Below are positions 17,090-24,037 of a stretch of 33,596 nucleotides of DNA, one piece after another. The DNA is from an uncultured Bacteroidia bacterium. GTDB lineage: Bacteria; Bacteroidota; Bacteroidia; Bacteroidales; UBA932. Within the stretch, counting starts at the first letter, position 1; every line of letters starts with the position of its first letter. The translations under genes were made by a program, and so were the position numbers. The notes under the pieces are model-generated. The model was not told where the DNA came from, made no database searches, and saw only the letters and a list, made by a program, of their open reading frames with translations. The stretch lies in NCBI GenBank assembly GCA_902795735.1, contig CADBMD010000099.1, positions 1 through 33,596 of the forward strand, in the 5' to 3' direction.

Positions 17090-17461
17090 TTACTTTATTC
17101 CGATTTTCTTTTTGAGTTCCTTGTGCGACATGTACGGATCGATCATGCCCAGTTCCTTTCGCCTCTTCTCATAGTAGGAATGTCTTGAGGGATTTTCAGG
17201 GAACCAGCCTCTGATTACGCGCATTTCCTGAGAGAGTATTTCATGGATTCCCCAGAAACAGGAGAAGGCAGCGGCACCAAGGATGGTCGAGAGAATGGGT
17301 GACCTGAGGAACAGAGAGACCGCTGCGAAGACCATACCAGCCAGGAAGAGTACCCACCAGCTTTTCTTGCCCCAGTGGTATTCCATCTTGATGACGATAG
17401 GGTGGCATATTCCGATTATGAGGAAGACGGCTGCGCCGACCAGGATTCCGTTGAAGTTCAT
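17090..17461 (-). CDS. DUF4491-family small membrane protein
   Basis: This 123-residue protein is predicted to have three hydrophobic segments: about 5-26, 34-53 and 56-75. A charged C-terminal tail carries the recognisable stretch HEILSQEMRVIRGWFPENP. This matches the DUF4491 family, common in Bacteroidales and of unknown function. It is the first gene of a two-gene unit with the sulfatase, 4 nt apart. The family is not specifically tied to sulfatases as far as I know, so a functional link is only suggested by position. No clear TAnnTTTG promoter was found in the 17462-17530 region on this strand. Confidence 0.8.
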   Translation of the reverse strand: MNFNGILVGAAVFLIIGICHPIVIKMEYHWGKKSWWVLFLAGMVFAAVSLFLRSPILSTILGAAAFSCFWGIHEILSQEMRVIRGWFPENPSRHSYYEKRRKELGMIDPYMSHKELKKKIGIK

Positions 17462-17549
17462 ATCCGTATCATCTTTTTTACGGCCGCTAATTTAAGCATA
17501 TTTTAACAATTGATTTGCTTTGAAACGATATTATCACAATTTATTGGGA

Positions 17550-17580
17550 TTGTCAGGGCACTTTGGGGAAAGTAATTTTG
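17550..17580 (+). promoter_or_regulatory. promoter of the broken porin gene
   Basis: TTGT at 17550-17553 is followed after 19 nt by TAATTTTG at 17573-17580, an exact TAnnTTTG. It gives a leader of about 15 nt before the ATG at 17603. The promoter looks intact although the gene behind it is broken. Confidence 0.55.
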
Positions 17581-17602
17581 CAGACGTAATTACGGTATTA
17601 TC

Positions 17603-17860
17603 ATGTCAAAGCGTTTTGTACTCACATTGACAATCTTGTCTTTTATTCCGTCCATGCTGTGCGGCCAGACTTCCGGAAGGCTTTCGGTCGGCGGTTATGG
17701 AGAAGTGGCCATGAGCAGGAATTTCTACAGCGACAATGTCTATCGTTATTCCCATCCATCAGAGTACAAGGATGATCCCAGCCATGGTAGGTTCGACATT
17801 CCTCATTCTGTTGTTTATCTTGGCTATGATTTCGGCAAAGGCTGGAAGATGGCGTTATGA
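17603..17860 (+). pseudogene. N-terminal fragment of an outer-membrane porin-like protein
   Basis: The frame encodes 85 residues: a signal peptide ending at about LCGQ, then GRLSVGGYGEVAMSRNFY, HGRFDIPHSVVYLGYDFG and GKGWKMAL before a stop. This looks like the first beta-strands of a Bacteroidetes porin-type barrel that should continue for several hundred residues. After GWKM the sequence changes abruptly. The stop overlaps (ATGA) the start of a frame encoding the C-terminal half of a di-haem oxidoreductase in a different reading phase. I infer a deletion that joined two formerly separate genes. An expressed 85-residue product could not form a barrel. Confidence 0.65.
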
Positions 17861-18564
17861 GGCGCCGCCATTTCCTATACACAACCAAGGCTTGGGCAAA
17901 GGCCATGTCTGAAAATCCCAATGTCATAGCTGCGATCCAGGCTGACCCTTCTTCTCCTTATTATGCCGATGGTACTCCTGAAGGCATTTCGGAGGCTGTC
18001 CTGAATCTCCTTGATCCTGCTACTGACCAGTTTGACAACAAATGGCACAATTTCTCTCCGGAGATGAATGACGACCAGTACTACAATTTCCTGGTATGGC
18101 ACAGGGGACTTTCAATCCCAAGGGCCAGGAACCTCAACAGGGAAGAGGTACAAAGGGGCAAGAAAGTCTTCAATGAGATCGGCTGCGCTACATGCCACAG
18201 GGCCAAGTGGGAGACGAAAGAGGACAATTACTGGGCTCCTGCCATCACGAAAGGAAAACCATTGCCCCGCTACCAGAACCAGACTATCTATCCTTACACG
18301 GACATGCTCCAGCATCGTCTTTACATGAAGAACGGAATACATGGAAGCTGGTGCAGGACTACTCCGCTTTGGGGAAGGGGACTGTCAAGGGCAAATACTG
18401 GAGCTGAAGACAGGATCCATGACTGCAGGGCCCGCAATGTCGTTGAAGCCATCATGTGGCATGGCTACAGCCGCAAGAGCGATGCCTATGAAACTACGGA
18501 GAAGTTTTTCAACCTATCAAAGGAAGACAGGGACGCCGTAGTGGAATTCATCAACTCAATTTAA
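17857..18564 (+). pseudogene. C-terminal fragment of a di-haem oxidoreductase (DHOR / COG3488 type)
   Basis: The 235-codon frame encodes a clear C-terminal half of the di-haem 'thiol oxidoreductase' family. It carries one haem c motif C110-ATC-H114 in the segment FNEIGCATCHRAKW. It also has IYPYTDMLQHRL, WCRTTPLWGRGLS, GAEDRIHDCRARN and VEAIMWHG. Intact members have a second CxxCH haem site in an N-terminal half and an export signal, and total about 450-500 residues. Both are missing here. The first residues (MRRRHFLYTT) are not family-like and mark the deletion junction with the porin fragment upstream. Without a signal peptide the haem could not be attached in the periplasm, so the product is probably non-functional. 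Confidence 0.7.
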
Positions 18565-18611
18565 TCAGCGGCGGTGCAACCACCTACAGACTCAACAACA
18601 TAACATAAATT

Positions 18612-18649
18612 GTGTCTTTTTTCCTAAATTTGGAGAAAAGACACTTTTT
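18612..18649 (+). terminator. stem-loop with T-tract after the di-haem fragment
   Basis: GTGTCTTTTTTCC (18612-18624) and GGAGAAAAGACAC (18632-18644) pair as a 13-bp stem with one mismatch and a 7-nt loop, followed by TTTTT (18645-18649). This is the form of an intrinsic terminator. It ends only 3 nt before the ATG of the GH2 gene and contains TAAATTTG (18625-18632), an exact -7 element for that gene. Confidence 0.5.
18625..18632 (+). promoter_or_regulatory. -7 promoter element of the GH2 gene, in the hairpin loop
   Basis: TAAATTTG matches TAnnTTTG exactly and would start transcription near 18639, about 14 nt before the ATG at 18653. No TTTG is seen 19 nt upstream. The element sits in the loop of the 18612-18644 inverted repeat. 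Confidence 0.4.
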
Positions 18650-18652
18650 ATT

Positions 18653-21600
18653 ATGAGACAGCAGATCCTCCTGGCAGCAATCACCATACTTGCACTATCC
18701 TCCTGCACCGACAGAAAATCCTCTGAATCAGTCAATCTCGCATTCAGACACGCCGCCACGGCATCTTCATCCTACGACTACAACCTGACGGCACAACTGG
18801 TCACCGACGGCATGGACTGCAAAGGAGAACCTGCTTGGATGAAAGTCAGCACTGCCGCAGGCGAATTGCCACGGCGCGAGAAAGAATGGACTGTTGACGC
18901 AGGACCTTATTCCGGGAATGTGCTTCAGGGACCGGACAATTTCATTGAATATGAATGGAGCCGCCAGTCTTTCACTGCGGGATGCATCCGGATCGTGGGT
19001 ACCCTGGTCTGCCAGGAAGATGCTGACGGCTGGTCCATCGAATGCTCTGCAGGAAGAGATACCTTAGTCAAAGTTGGCGGATTGTCAGGACAAGGCCTTC
19101 CCGGCACACCAAGGAAACCAGTCACGATCACTGATCCCAACAAACAGTCAGAGGGTACACTTTGCCTGTCCCGTGCACTGAGGCTGGAAATCCCGCTCGA
19201 GGGAGCCGAGGATTTCAATAGATTCAGGATTGAATTCAAACAGCAAGGCGGTATTTCCTGGGAAATCAAATCTGTGGATTTCACTCTAGGAAAGTCCTTC
19301 GGGACAAGTAAGGACACCGGCCCTTATGAATCGGAAGAGTCGAGAGGCTTCAATGTCCTGCCTGCAGAAGTGTTCACCAGCGCCTGGATGAGTGCCAATG
19401 ATTCTTCCCAGTGGGTTTGCGTTGATCTCGGGGATTCAAAGAGATTCTCGAGGGTAGAGATAGACTGGCTGCATGGGGCAGACAGATCCTGGATCGAGAC
19501 TTCTGACGACGGTACCGCTTGGAAAAAGGTTTCCGGCAGAGGAAAGGGACGATATGTCAGGGTCTGCATGGAAGGGGCTGATACGTCGGGACATTTTGCC
19601 ATAAGCGAAATGAGGATTGTAGGACGTGGCGATGCTTCGCCCGCTTCCCCTCACGGACTCACATGGAAGCTTGCCCGTGCTTCCGAAGTCAATTTACAAG
19701 GAGAAGACATTTCCTCCGGAAGCTATGATGGTTCTGGCTGGATGCCTGCCGAAGTCCCCGGAACCGTTCTCTACAGCTACATTTCCGCTGGGGCCGTTCC
19801 GGACCCTGCTATAGCAGACAACAACAACCAGATCTCCGAGTCGTACTTCAACAGCGATTTCTGGTACCGTTGGGAAACATCCCTGAAAGCATCAGGGACT
19901 GTTGGAAAGAGGACTCTCCTGACTTTTGACGGAATAAACTGGAAGGCCGAAGTCTTCATGAACGGGAAACGCCTGGGCCAGATCGACGGAGCTTTCAAGA
20001 GGGGAGTGTTCGATGTGACTGACATAGCTGGAGAAGACAACGTGGTTGCCGTACATGTCATCAAGCCAGCCCATTATGGCGCTGTCAAGGAGAAGAATGC
20101 CGAGAGCCCTGATTTCAATGGAGGACAGCTGGGAGCAGACAATCCGACCTTCCATGCCTCAGTCGGTTGGGACTGGATACCCACTGTGAGAGGCCGGGAA
20201 ACCGGCATCTGGAACGATGTCCATTTCGATTTCGTGGATGATGTCATCATCTCGAACCCTTATGTGAAGACAACCCTGGAAGAGAAGGATACCCTTGCTT
20301 CGGTTACGCTTGCTGTTGACCTGCAGAACCTTTCCTCTGAAACGGTCGGAGGAGTGCTTGAGGGTACCTTGGACACTATCCGCTTCTCCAGGAGGATTAC
20401 GCTCGGCCCTTCACAAAAGGAAACCATAGCGTTTCGTCCAGAAGAATATCCCCAGCTGAAAGATCTGAGTATCCCTCTCTGGTGGCCTGTGGGCTATGGG
20501 AACCCTACACTCCATCCTGCCACTTACAAGTTCGTACAGGACGGCGTCGTCAGGGATTCCTCTGAAAGCAGGCACGATCTGTTCTACCTGGCCGGTATCA
20601 GGGAGTTTACCTACAAGGATGTCAAGACTGATCTCAAGATGTACATCAATGGTCACAGGTTCTTCCCCAAGGGAGGCAACTGGGGGTTCAGCGAGTTCAA
20701 CCTGCGTTACGGGAAGGACGAGTATGACACTGCTGTAAGGCTTCACAAGGAGATGAACCTGAACATGATCCGTAACTGGGTCGGCCAGACCGGAGATGAT
20801 GAGTTCTATGAAGCCTGTGACAAGTACGGGGTCGTCGTCTGGCAGGATTTCTGGCTGGCCAATCCTGCAGACGGTCCGGATCCGGATGACGAGGACATGT
20901 TCATGGACAATGCCGAAGACCTTGTCGGAAGGATCCGTCACCATCCTTCGATCGGCCTTTATTGTGGCAGGAATGAAGGCTATCCTCCGGCGTCCCTGAA
21001 TGCCAGGCTGGTCAATGCGGTGGCACATCTCCATGGGGACATTGCCTACATTCCGAGTTCAGCAGATGACGGAGTCTCTGGCCATGGACCCTACAGGGCA
21101 GTCGAACCGGATTCCTATTTCAGCATGCCGGCCCTGAAGTTCCATTCGGAACGTGGAATGCCGGCGATCATGAATTACGGGAGCCTCATGAAGACTATGA
21201 CGGCCCGATACATCTGGCCGTCCGATGATGTGTGGGGGCAGCATGACTTTACCCGTACCGGAGCCCAGGGTGACACGGCTTTCGTGGGAATGGTGAGAAG
21301 ACGCTATGGCGAGAAGGCATTGGATTCGGCTGAGACCTTCGCCAAGTACGCCCAACTGGTCAACTATGATGGATACCGTGCGATGTATGAAGCCAACAAT
21401 GTCGAGCGGAAGGGCTTGCTGATCTGGATGTCTCATAGCTGCTGGCCGAGCCTTGCTTGGCAGACCTATGATTACTGGTTTGACAAGACCGCTGCCTTCA
21501 AAGGGGTCCAGAAAGCCTGTGAACCAGTCCACGTGCAGTTGAATCCCGTCAGGAAGACAGTTGCAGTGGTGAACAGCCTGCGGCGTCATTGGAAGGGCCT

Positions 21601-21886
21601 GGAGGTCTCTGTGAGACTCTCTGGAGTTGACGGCACCCAGAAATATTTAAAGACGGCTTCCCTGGACATAGGGGAAGACATGACAGTCGATGCGATCGAC
21701 ATTTCCGATGTACCTGACGGACCTGTACTTGTCGAACTGACGCTGAAGGATGCCGATGGGAATGTCTTATCCGAGAATCATTACCTGCGTAATTTCAGTC
21801 GAGGCAAAGACTCCGGAGACTATAGGTCTATGATTGAATCGAAGGGACTAGCGGATACGGCCGCCTGGTATGAGATAACCCTTTGA
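18653..21886 (+). CDS. GH2 glycosidase lipoprotein (beta-mannosidase / exo-glucosaminidase-like) with discoidin-like domain
   Basis: This 1077-residue protein has a lipoprotein signal (LSSC, Cys18). Residues about 25-215 form a beta-rich region of unknown type. Residues about 238-325 resemble an F5/8 type C (discoidin) carbohydrate-binding domain (SSQWVCVDLGDSKRFSRVEIDW). The GH2 core follows: a sugar-binding jelly roll (about 335-525, with VGWDWIPTVRGRETGIW), an Ig-like domain, and a TIM barrel from about 645. Acid/base E775 lies in CGRNEG and the likely nucleophile E833 in KFHSERG. The arrangement is closest to beta-mannosidase and exo-beta-D-glucosaminidase (CsxA-type) members. Exact specificity is not decided. 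Its 3' end overlaps a truncated esterase gene on the opposite strand by 39 nt. Confidence 0.88.
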   Translation: MRQQILLAAITILALSSCTDRKSSESVNLAFRHAATASSSYDYNLTAQLVTDGMDCKGEPAWMKVSTAAGELPRREKEWTVDAGPYSGNVLQGPDNFIEYEWSRQSFTAGCIRIVGTLVCQEDADGWSIECSAGRDTLVKVGGLSGQGLPGTPRKPVTITDPNKQSEGTLCLSRALRLEIPLEGAEDFNRFRIEFKQQGGISWEIKSVDFTLGKSFGTSKDTGPYESEESRGFNVLPAEVFTSAWMSANDSSQWVCVDLGDSKRFSRVEIDWLHGADRSWIETSDDGTAWKKVSGRGKGRYVRVCMEGADTSGHFAISEMRIVGRGDASPASPHGLTWKLARASEVNLQGEDISSGSYDGSGWMPAEVPGTVLYSYISAGAVPDPAIADNNNQISESYFNSDFWYRWETSLKASGTVGKRTLLTFDGINWKAEVFMNGKRLGQIDGAFKRGVFDVTDIAGEDNVVAVHVIKPAHYGAVKEKNAESPDFNGGQLGADNPTFHASVGWDWIPTVRGRETGIWNDVHFDFVDDVIISNPYVKTTLEEKDTLASVTLAVDLQNLSSETVGGVLEGTLDTIRFSRRITLGPSQKETIAFRPEEYPQLKDLSIPLWWPVGYGNPTLHPATYKFVQDGVVRDSSESRHDLFYLAGIREFTYKDVKTDLKMYINGHRFFPKGGNWGFSEFNLRYGKDEYDTAVRLHKEMNLNMIRNWVGQTGDDEFYEACDKYGVVVWQDFWLANPADGPDPDDEDMFMDNAEDLVGRIRHHPSIGLYCGRNEGYPPASLNARLVNAVAHLHGDIAYIPSSADDGVSGHGPYRAVEPDSYFSMPALKFHSERGMPAIMNYGSLMKTMTARYIWPSDDVWGQHDFTRTGAQGDTAFVGMVRRRYGEKALDSAETFAKYAQLVNYDGYRAMYEANNVERKGLLIWMSHSCWPSLAWQTYDYWFDKTAAFKGVQKACEPVHVQLNPVRKTVAVVNSLRRHWKGLEVSVRLSGVDGTQKYLKTASLDIGEDMTVDAIDISDVPDGPVLVELTLKDADGNVLSENHYLRNFSRGKDSGDYRSMIESKGLADTAAWYEITL

Positions 21887-22321
21887 TGCCTTGACTGGTT
21901 TTCTCCAAGCCTTGACTGTCTGACCGTCAGTCGTCTTGATAGCTCCGGTCTGACGGATCGAGATGGCCGGTGCTTCATTCAAGGCTGTGATGTCGGCTTT
22001 CTTCTGGCTGTCATTGTCTTTCAGCAGGGCTACGACATAGCTCCCTACTGACTCGGAGGCGGCGGTATTGTCTCCAGGCTCGCTGAAAGGGTTGACATCA
22101 GACACGAATACCTTTGCGATGGTTTCTCCCTCCACTGAATATTTGTCAGCGGAGACAGAGGCCTTGTCGATGGAGGGAACGTATTCGATGATAAGTCCGG
22201 CAGTTTCTCCGTTGTCGATTACAAGAGCGGAGACCTGTCCCAGTCCGGCGGGACTGCAGGAAACAAAAATCGCTGACATGATTCCCAATCCTGCCAGCCA
22301 TAATGTCGAAAACCTCTTCAT
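21848..22321 (-). pseudogene. truncated esterase: lipoprotein signal plus EstA-type Ig-like N-terminal domain only
   Basis: The frame starts at ATG 22321 with a lipoprotein signal (MKRFSTLWLAGLGIMSAIFVSC). Residues about 28-130 resemble the Ig-like N-terminal domain found before alpha/beta-hydrolase esterases of the EstA/feruloyl-esterase type: LVIDNGETAG, SADKYSVEGETIAKVFVSD, GSYVVALLKD and ISIRQTGAIKTTDG. The catalytic alpha/beta hydrolase domain, with its GxSxG serine, is absent. The frame instead runs through a junction near 21890 into the antisense of the GH2 gene end and stops at 21848. This indicates a deletion. The start lies 16 nt beyond the tRNA-Ala 3' end on the same strand. A longer open frame running back through the tRNA is spurious. 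Confidence 0.6.
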
Positions 22322-22337
22322 GAGTTGAGAATATTTG

Positions 22338-22410
22338 TGGAGCATAGGAGGATCGAACTCCTGACCTCCAGATTGCGAACCTGGCGCTCTACCAGCTGAG
22401 CTAATACCCC
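22338..22410 (-). tRNA. tRNA-Ala (anticodon CGC)
   Basis: The reverse strand folds as a standard 73-nt tRNA. The acceptor arms GGGGTAT/ATGCTCC include a G3-U70 pair, the alanine identity element. The D arm is GCTC...GAGC. The anticodon stem CCAGG/TCTGG holds the loop TTCGCAA, with CGC at positions 34-36 (22377-22375). The T arm AGGAG/CTCCT holds the loop TTCGATC, and the discriminator is A73. CCA is not encoded. The variable loop is short (class I). Confidence 0.95.
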
Positions 22411-22421
22411 GTTGAGTCCTG

Positions 22422-22451
22422 CAAATATAACACTTTTCCCTGAAGAAGCAA
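22422..22451 (-). promoter_or_regulatory. promoter of tRNA-Ala
   Basis: On the reverse strand TTG (22451-22449) is followed after 19 nt by TATATTTG (22429-22422), an exact TAnnTTTG. It ends 11 nt before the tRNA 5' end. This is the best-formed promoter in the window. Confidence 0.7.
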
Positions 22452-22464
22452 CAAAAAAACTGTT

Positions 22465-23322
22465 TCAGCCTTGGGTGAGGTCTTTGTAGGAAGTGTATTC
22501 CTTGGGGAATGTCATTCCATAGACCTTGTCCCTCAGCCATTTCCCGAATTCTTTGGTTTCCTTGTGCCTGGCTTGCTCTTCGACAGGGATGGTTTCTCCG
22601 ATTCCGACCCTTATCATCCTCAGTTTCTTGTTCACTATCTCGTGTGGGAGCTGAAGCGTCCTGACTCTCCAGTCTATCAGTCCGAGATAGTAGAACCACA
22701 TTGAGTTGTGGTCGAAGAAACGGACCGGGACGATCGGTACCCTGGCTTTCTGGATCAGCCTCAGCAGGGGAACCTGCCACTCCCTGTCGCGGATCTTGAA
22801 TTCCTTGAGAGACAGGTCTGAGACGGCGCCTGAAGGGAAGAATCCGACAGGGTGGCCGTCCCTTAGATGAGTCAGGACTTCCTTGACTCCCTGGATATTC
22901 TTGGATGTGACTTCTTTCTGGAGGTCATTCTTCGGATTCACTACGATCCATGAGGGACTGAGTGGCTTAATCAGGTTGAGGAACTCGTTGACCATGACCT
23001 TGAAGTCCGGCCTGGCATGCCCCAGCAGATCCACCAGGATGATTCCGTCCATGCCCCCGTAGGGGTGGTTGCTTACTGTTATGAACGGACCCTCGGGAAG
23101 GGATTCCAGGCGCTCGCTCCATGCGATCTTGAAATCCAGGTTCAATTCTTTCAGGAGAGCACCCGCGAAGTCGGCGCCCTGGTATATTTCCAACTTGTCG
23201 TTGAGGTCAGACAGGGTCTTTACGGACAGTATCCTGCGTAGGAATCCGGCGAACATGTTCCCCGCTTTTCCCCGGAAGAGCGGAGAAAACTTCTCAAGCT
23301 CGCTGACGGGGAGAAGGGGCAT
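22465..23322 (-). CDS. PlsC/LPLAT-superfamily acyltransferase (GlsA/OlsA-like)
   Basis: This 285-residue acyltransferase has the catalytic His-Asp motif in the form NHPYGGMDG (H86...D92, five residues between rather than the usual four) and the acceptor-binding block VGFFPSGA. The NHPxGGxDG form is the one I associate with hemolysin-like O-acyltransferases of amino-acid lipid synthesis (OlsA; GlsA for glycine lipids in Bacteroides) more than with PlsC. It transfers an acyl chain to a hydroxyl of a lipid precursor at the inner membrane. It is the last gene of a three-gene unit, 2 nt behind the CDP-alcohol phosphotransferase. Precise acceptor unknown. Confidence 0.75.
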   Translation of the reverse strand: MPLLPVSELEKFSPLFRGKAGNMFAGFLRRILSVKTLSDLNDKLEIYQGADFAGALLKELNLDFKIAWSERLESLPEGPFITVSNHPYGGMDGIILVDLLGHARPDFKVMVNEFLNLIKPLSPSWIVVNPKNDLQKEVTSKNIQGVKEVLTHLRDGHPVGFFPSGAVSDLSLKEFKIRDREWQVPLLRLIQKARVPIVPVRFFDHNSMWFYYLGLIDWRVRTLQLPHEIVNKKLRMIRVGIGETIPVEEQARHKETKEFGKWLRDKVYGMTFPKEYTSYKDLTQG

Positions 23323-23324
23323 CG

Positions 23325-24029
23325 TCAGTCTTTCTTTTGAGGAAGGGGGTCGGACTTGGCATAACCCTTTGCATCGGTTATGACAGTGTTGATGTAGATT
23401 ATGGCGAGAACGGCCAAAATCACCAGTCCGGCTATGTCAAGTGCACCAAGCTTGATGTGCTTGTTGAAGAAGTCAATCGAAGTGTGGAATTCCCTCAGCG
23501 GCTTGACGAATATCAGGATGATTATCAGGATGCAGGCTATGACACGGAATTCAGTGGGGCCGAGCTTCCCGTAAGTCAGCTTGAATTCGCTCTTCAGGTG
23601 TGCGTTGATGCTTACATTGAGGGTAAGGCACAGGTAGAGGATGAACAGCATCAGGGACAGGTCCATCCGCATCAGGCTGGAGAGACCGATGCCTATGAAC
23701 ATGAGGGCCTCGTTGATTACGTCGACAGTGTGGTCGAGATAGTAGCCATAGACAGGTCTCTGGGTCCCTCTTACCCTGGCGAGAGTCCCGTCAAGGGAAT
23801 CTCCGTACCAGTTGACTATGAACCCGGCAACGCTGAGCCACAGCCAGTTGATGTTGTACCCGCAGAAGATGAATCCGACAGCTATCATTATCGAACCGAA
23901 TATGCCGACCAGGGTGAGGGTGTCTGACACGACCCATGACGGCTGCCTTTCGGCAAGCCAGACGAGGGCTTTCTTTTCTGCTCCGTTCAGGATGGATGTC
24001 TGGATCCTTACAGCTTTCTTGTTTTCCAT
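23325..24029 (-). CDS. CDP-alcohol phosphatidyltransferase family membrane enzyme
   Basis: This 234-residue integral membrane protein carries the family signature D77-SL-D80-G81-TL-A84-R85, then G95-YYL-D99-HTV-D103; the run between AR and G is 9 residues, one more than the textbook 8. The four Asp bind two metal ions and catalyse attack of an alcohol on a CDP-linked lipid or head group. About five further hydrophobic segments follow. In Bacteroidales such enzymes make phosphatidyl-inositol-phosphate, phosphatidylserine or sphingolipid head groups; this one cannot be assigned. It sits between two acyltransferase-like genes with gaps of 2 and 8 nt, a tight lipid-synthesis operon. Confidence 0.85.
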   Translation of the reverse strand: MENKKAVRIQTSILNGAEKKALVWLAERQPSWVVSDTLTLVGIFGSIMIAVGFIFCGYNINWLWLSVAGFIVNWYGDSLDGTLARVRGTQRPVYGYYLDHTVDVINEALMFIGIGLSSLMRMDLSLMLFILYLCLTLNVSINAHLKSEFKLTYGKLGPTEFRVIACILIIILIFVKPLREFHTSIDFFNKHIKLGALDIAGLVILAVLAIIYINTVITDAKGYAKSDPLPQKKD

Positions 24030-24037
24030 GATTATGT

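Noticed and set aside
22430-22464. T-tract after the acyltransferase gene as an intrinsic terminator
   Set aside because: On the reverse strand TTTTTTT follows only a three-base CTG/CAG stem, too weak to support a terminator.
21848-22780. 310-codon reverse open frame reading through the tRNA
   Set aside because: Its first half is antisense-like sequence from the acyltransferase gene region and the tRNA; only the last 157 codons, from ATG 22321, encode a recognisable product.
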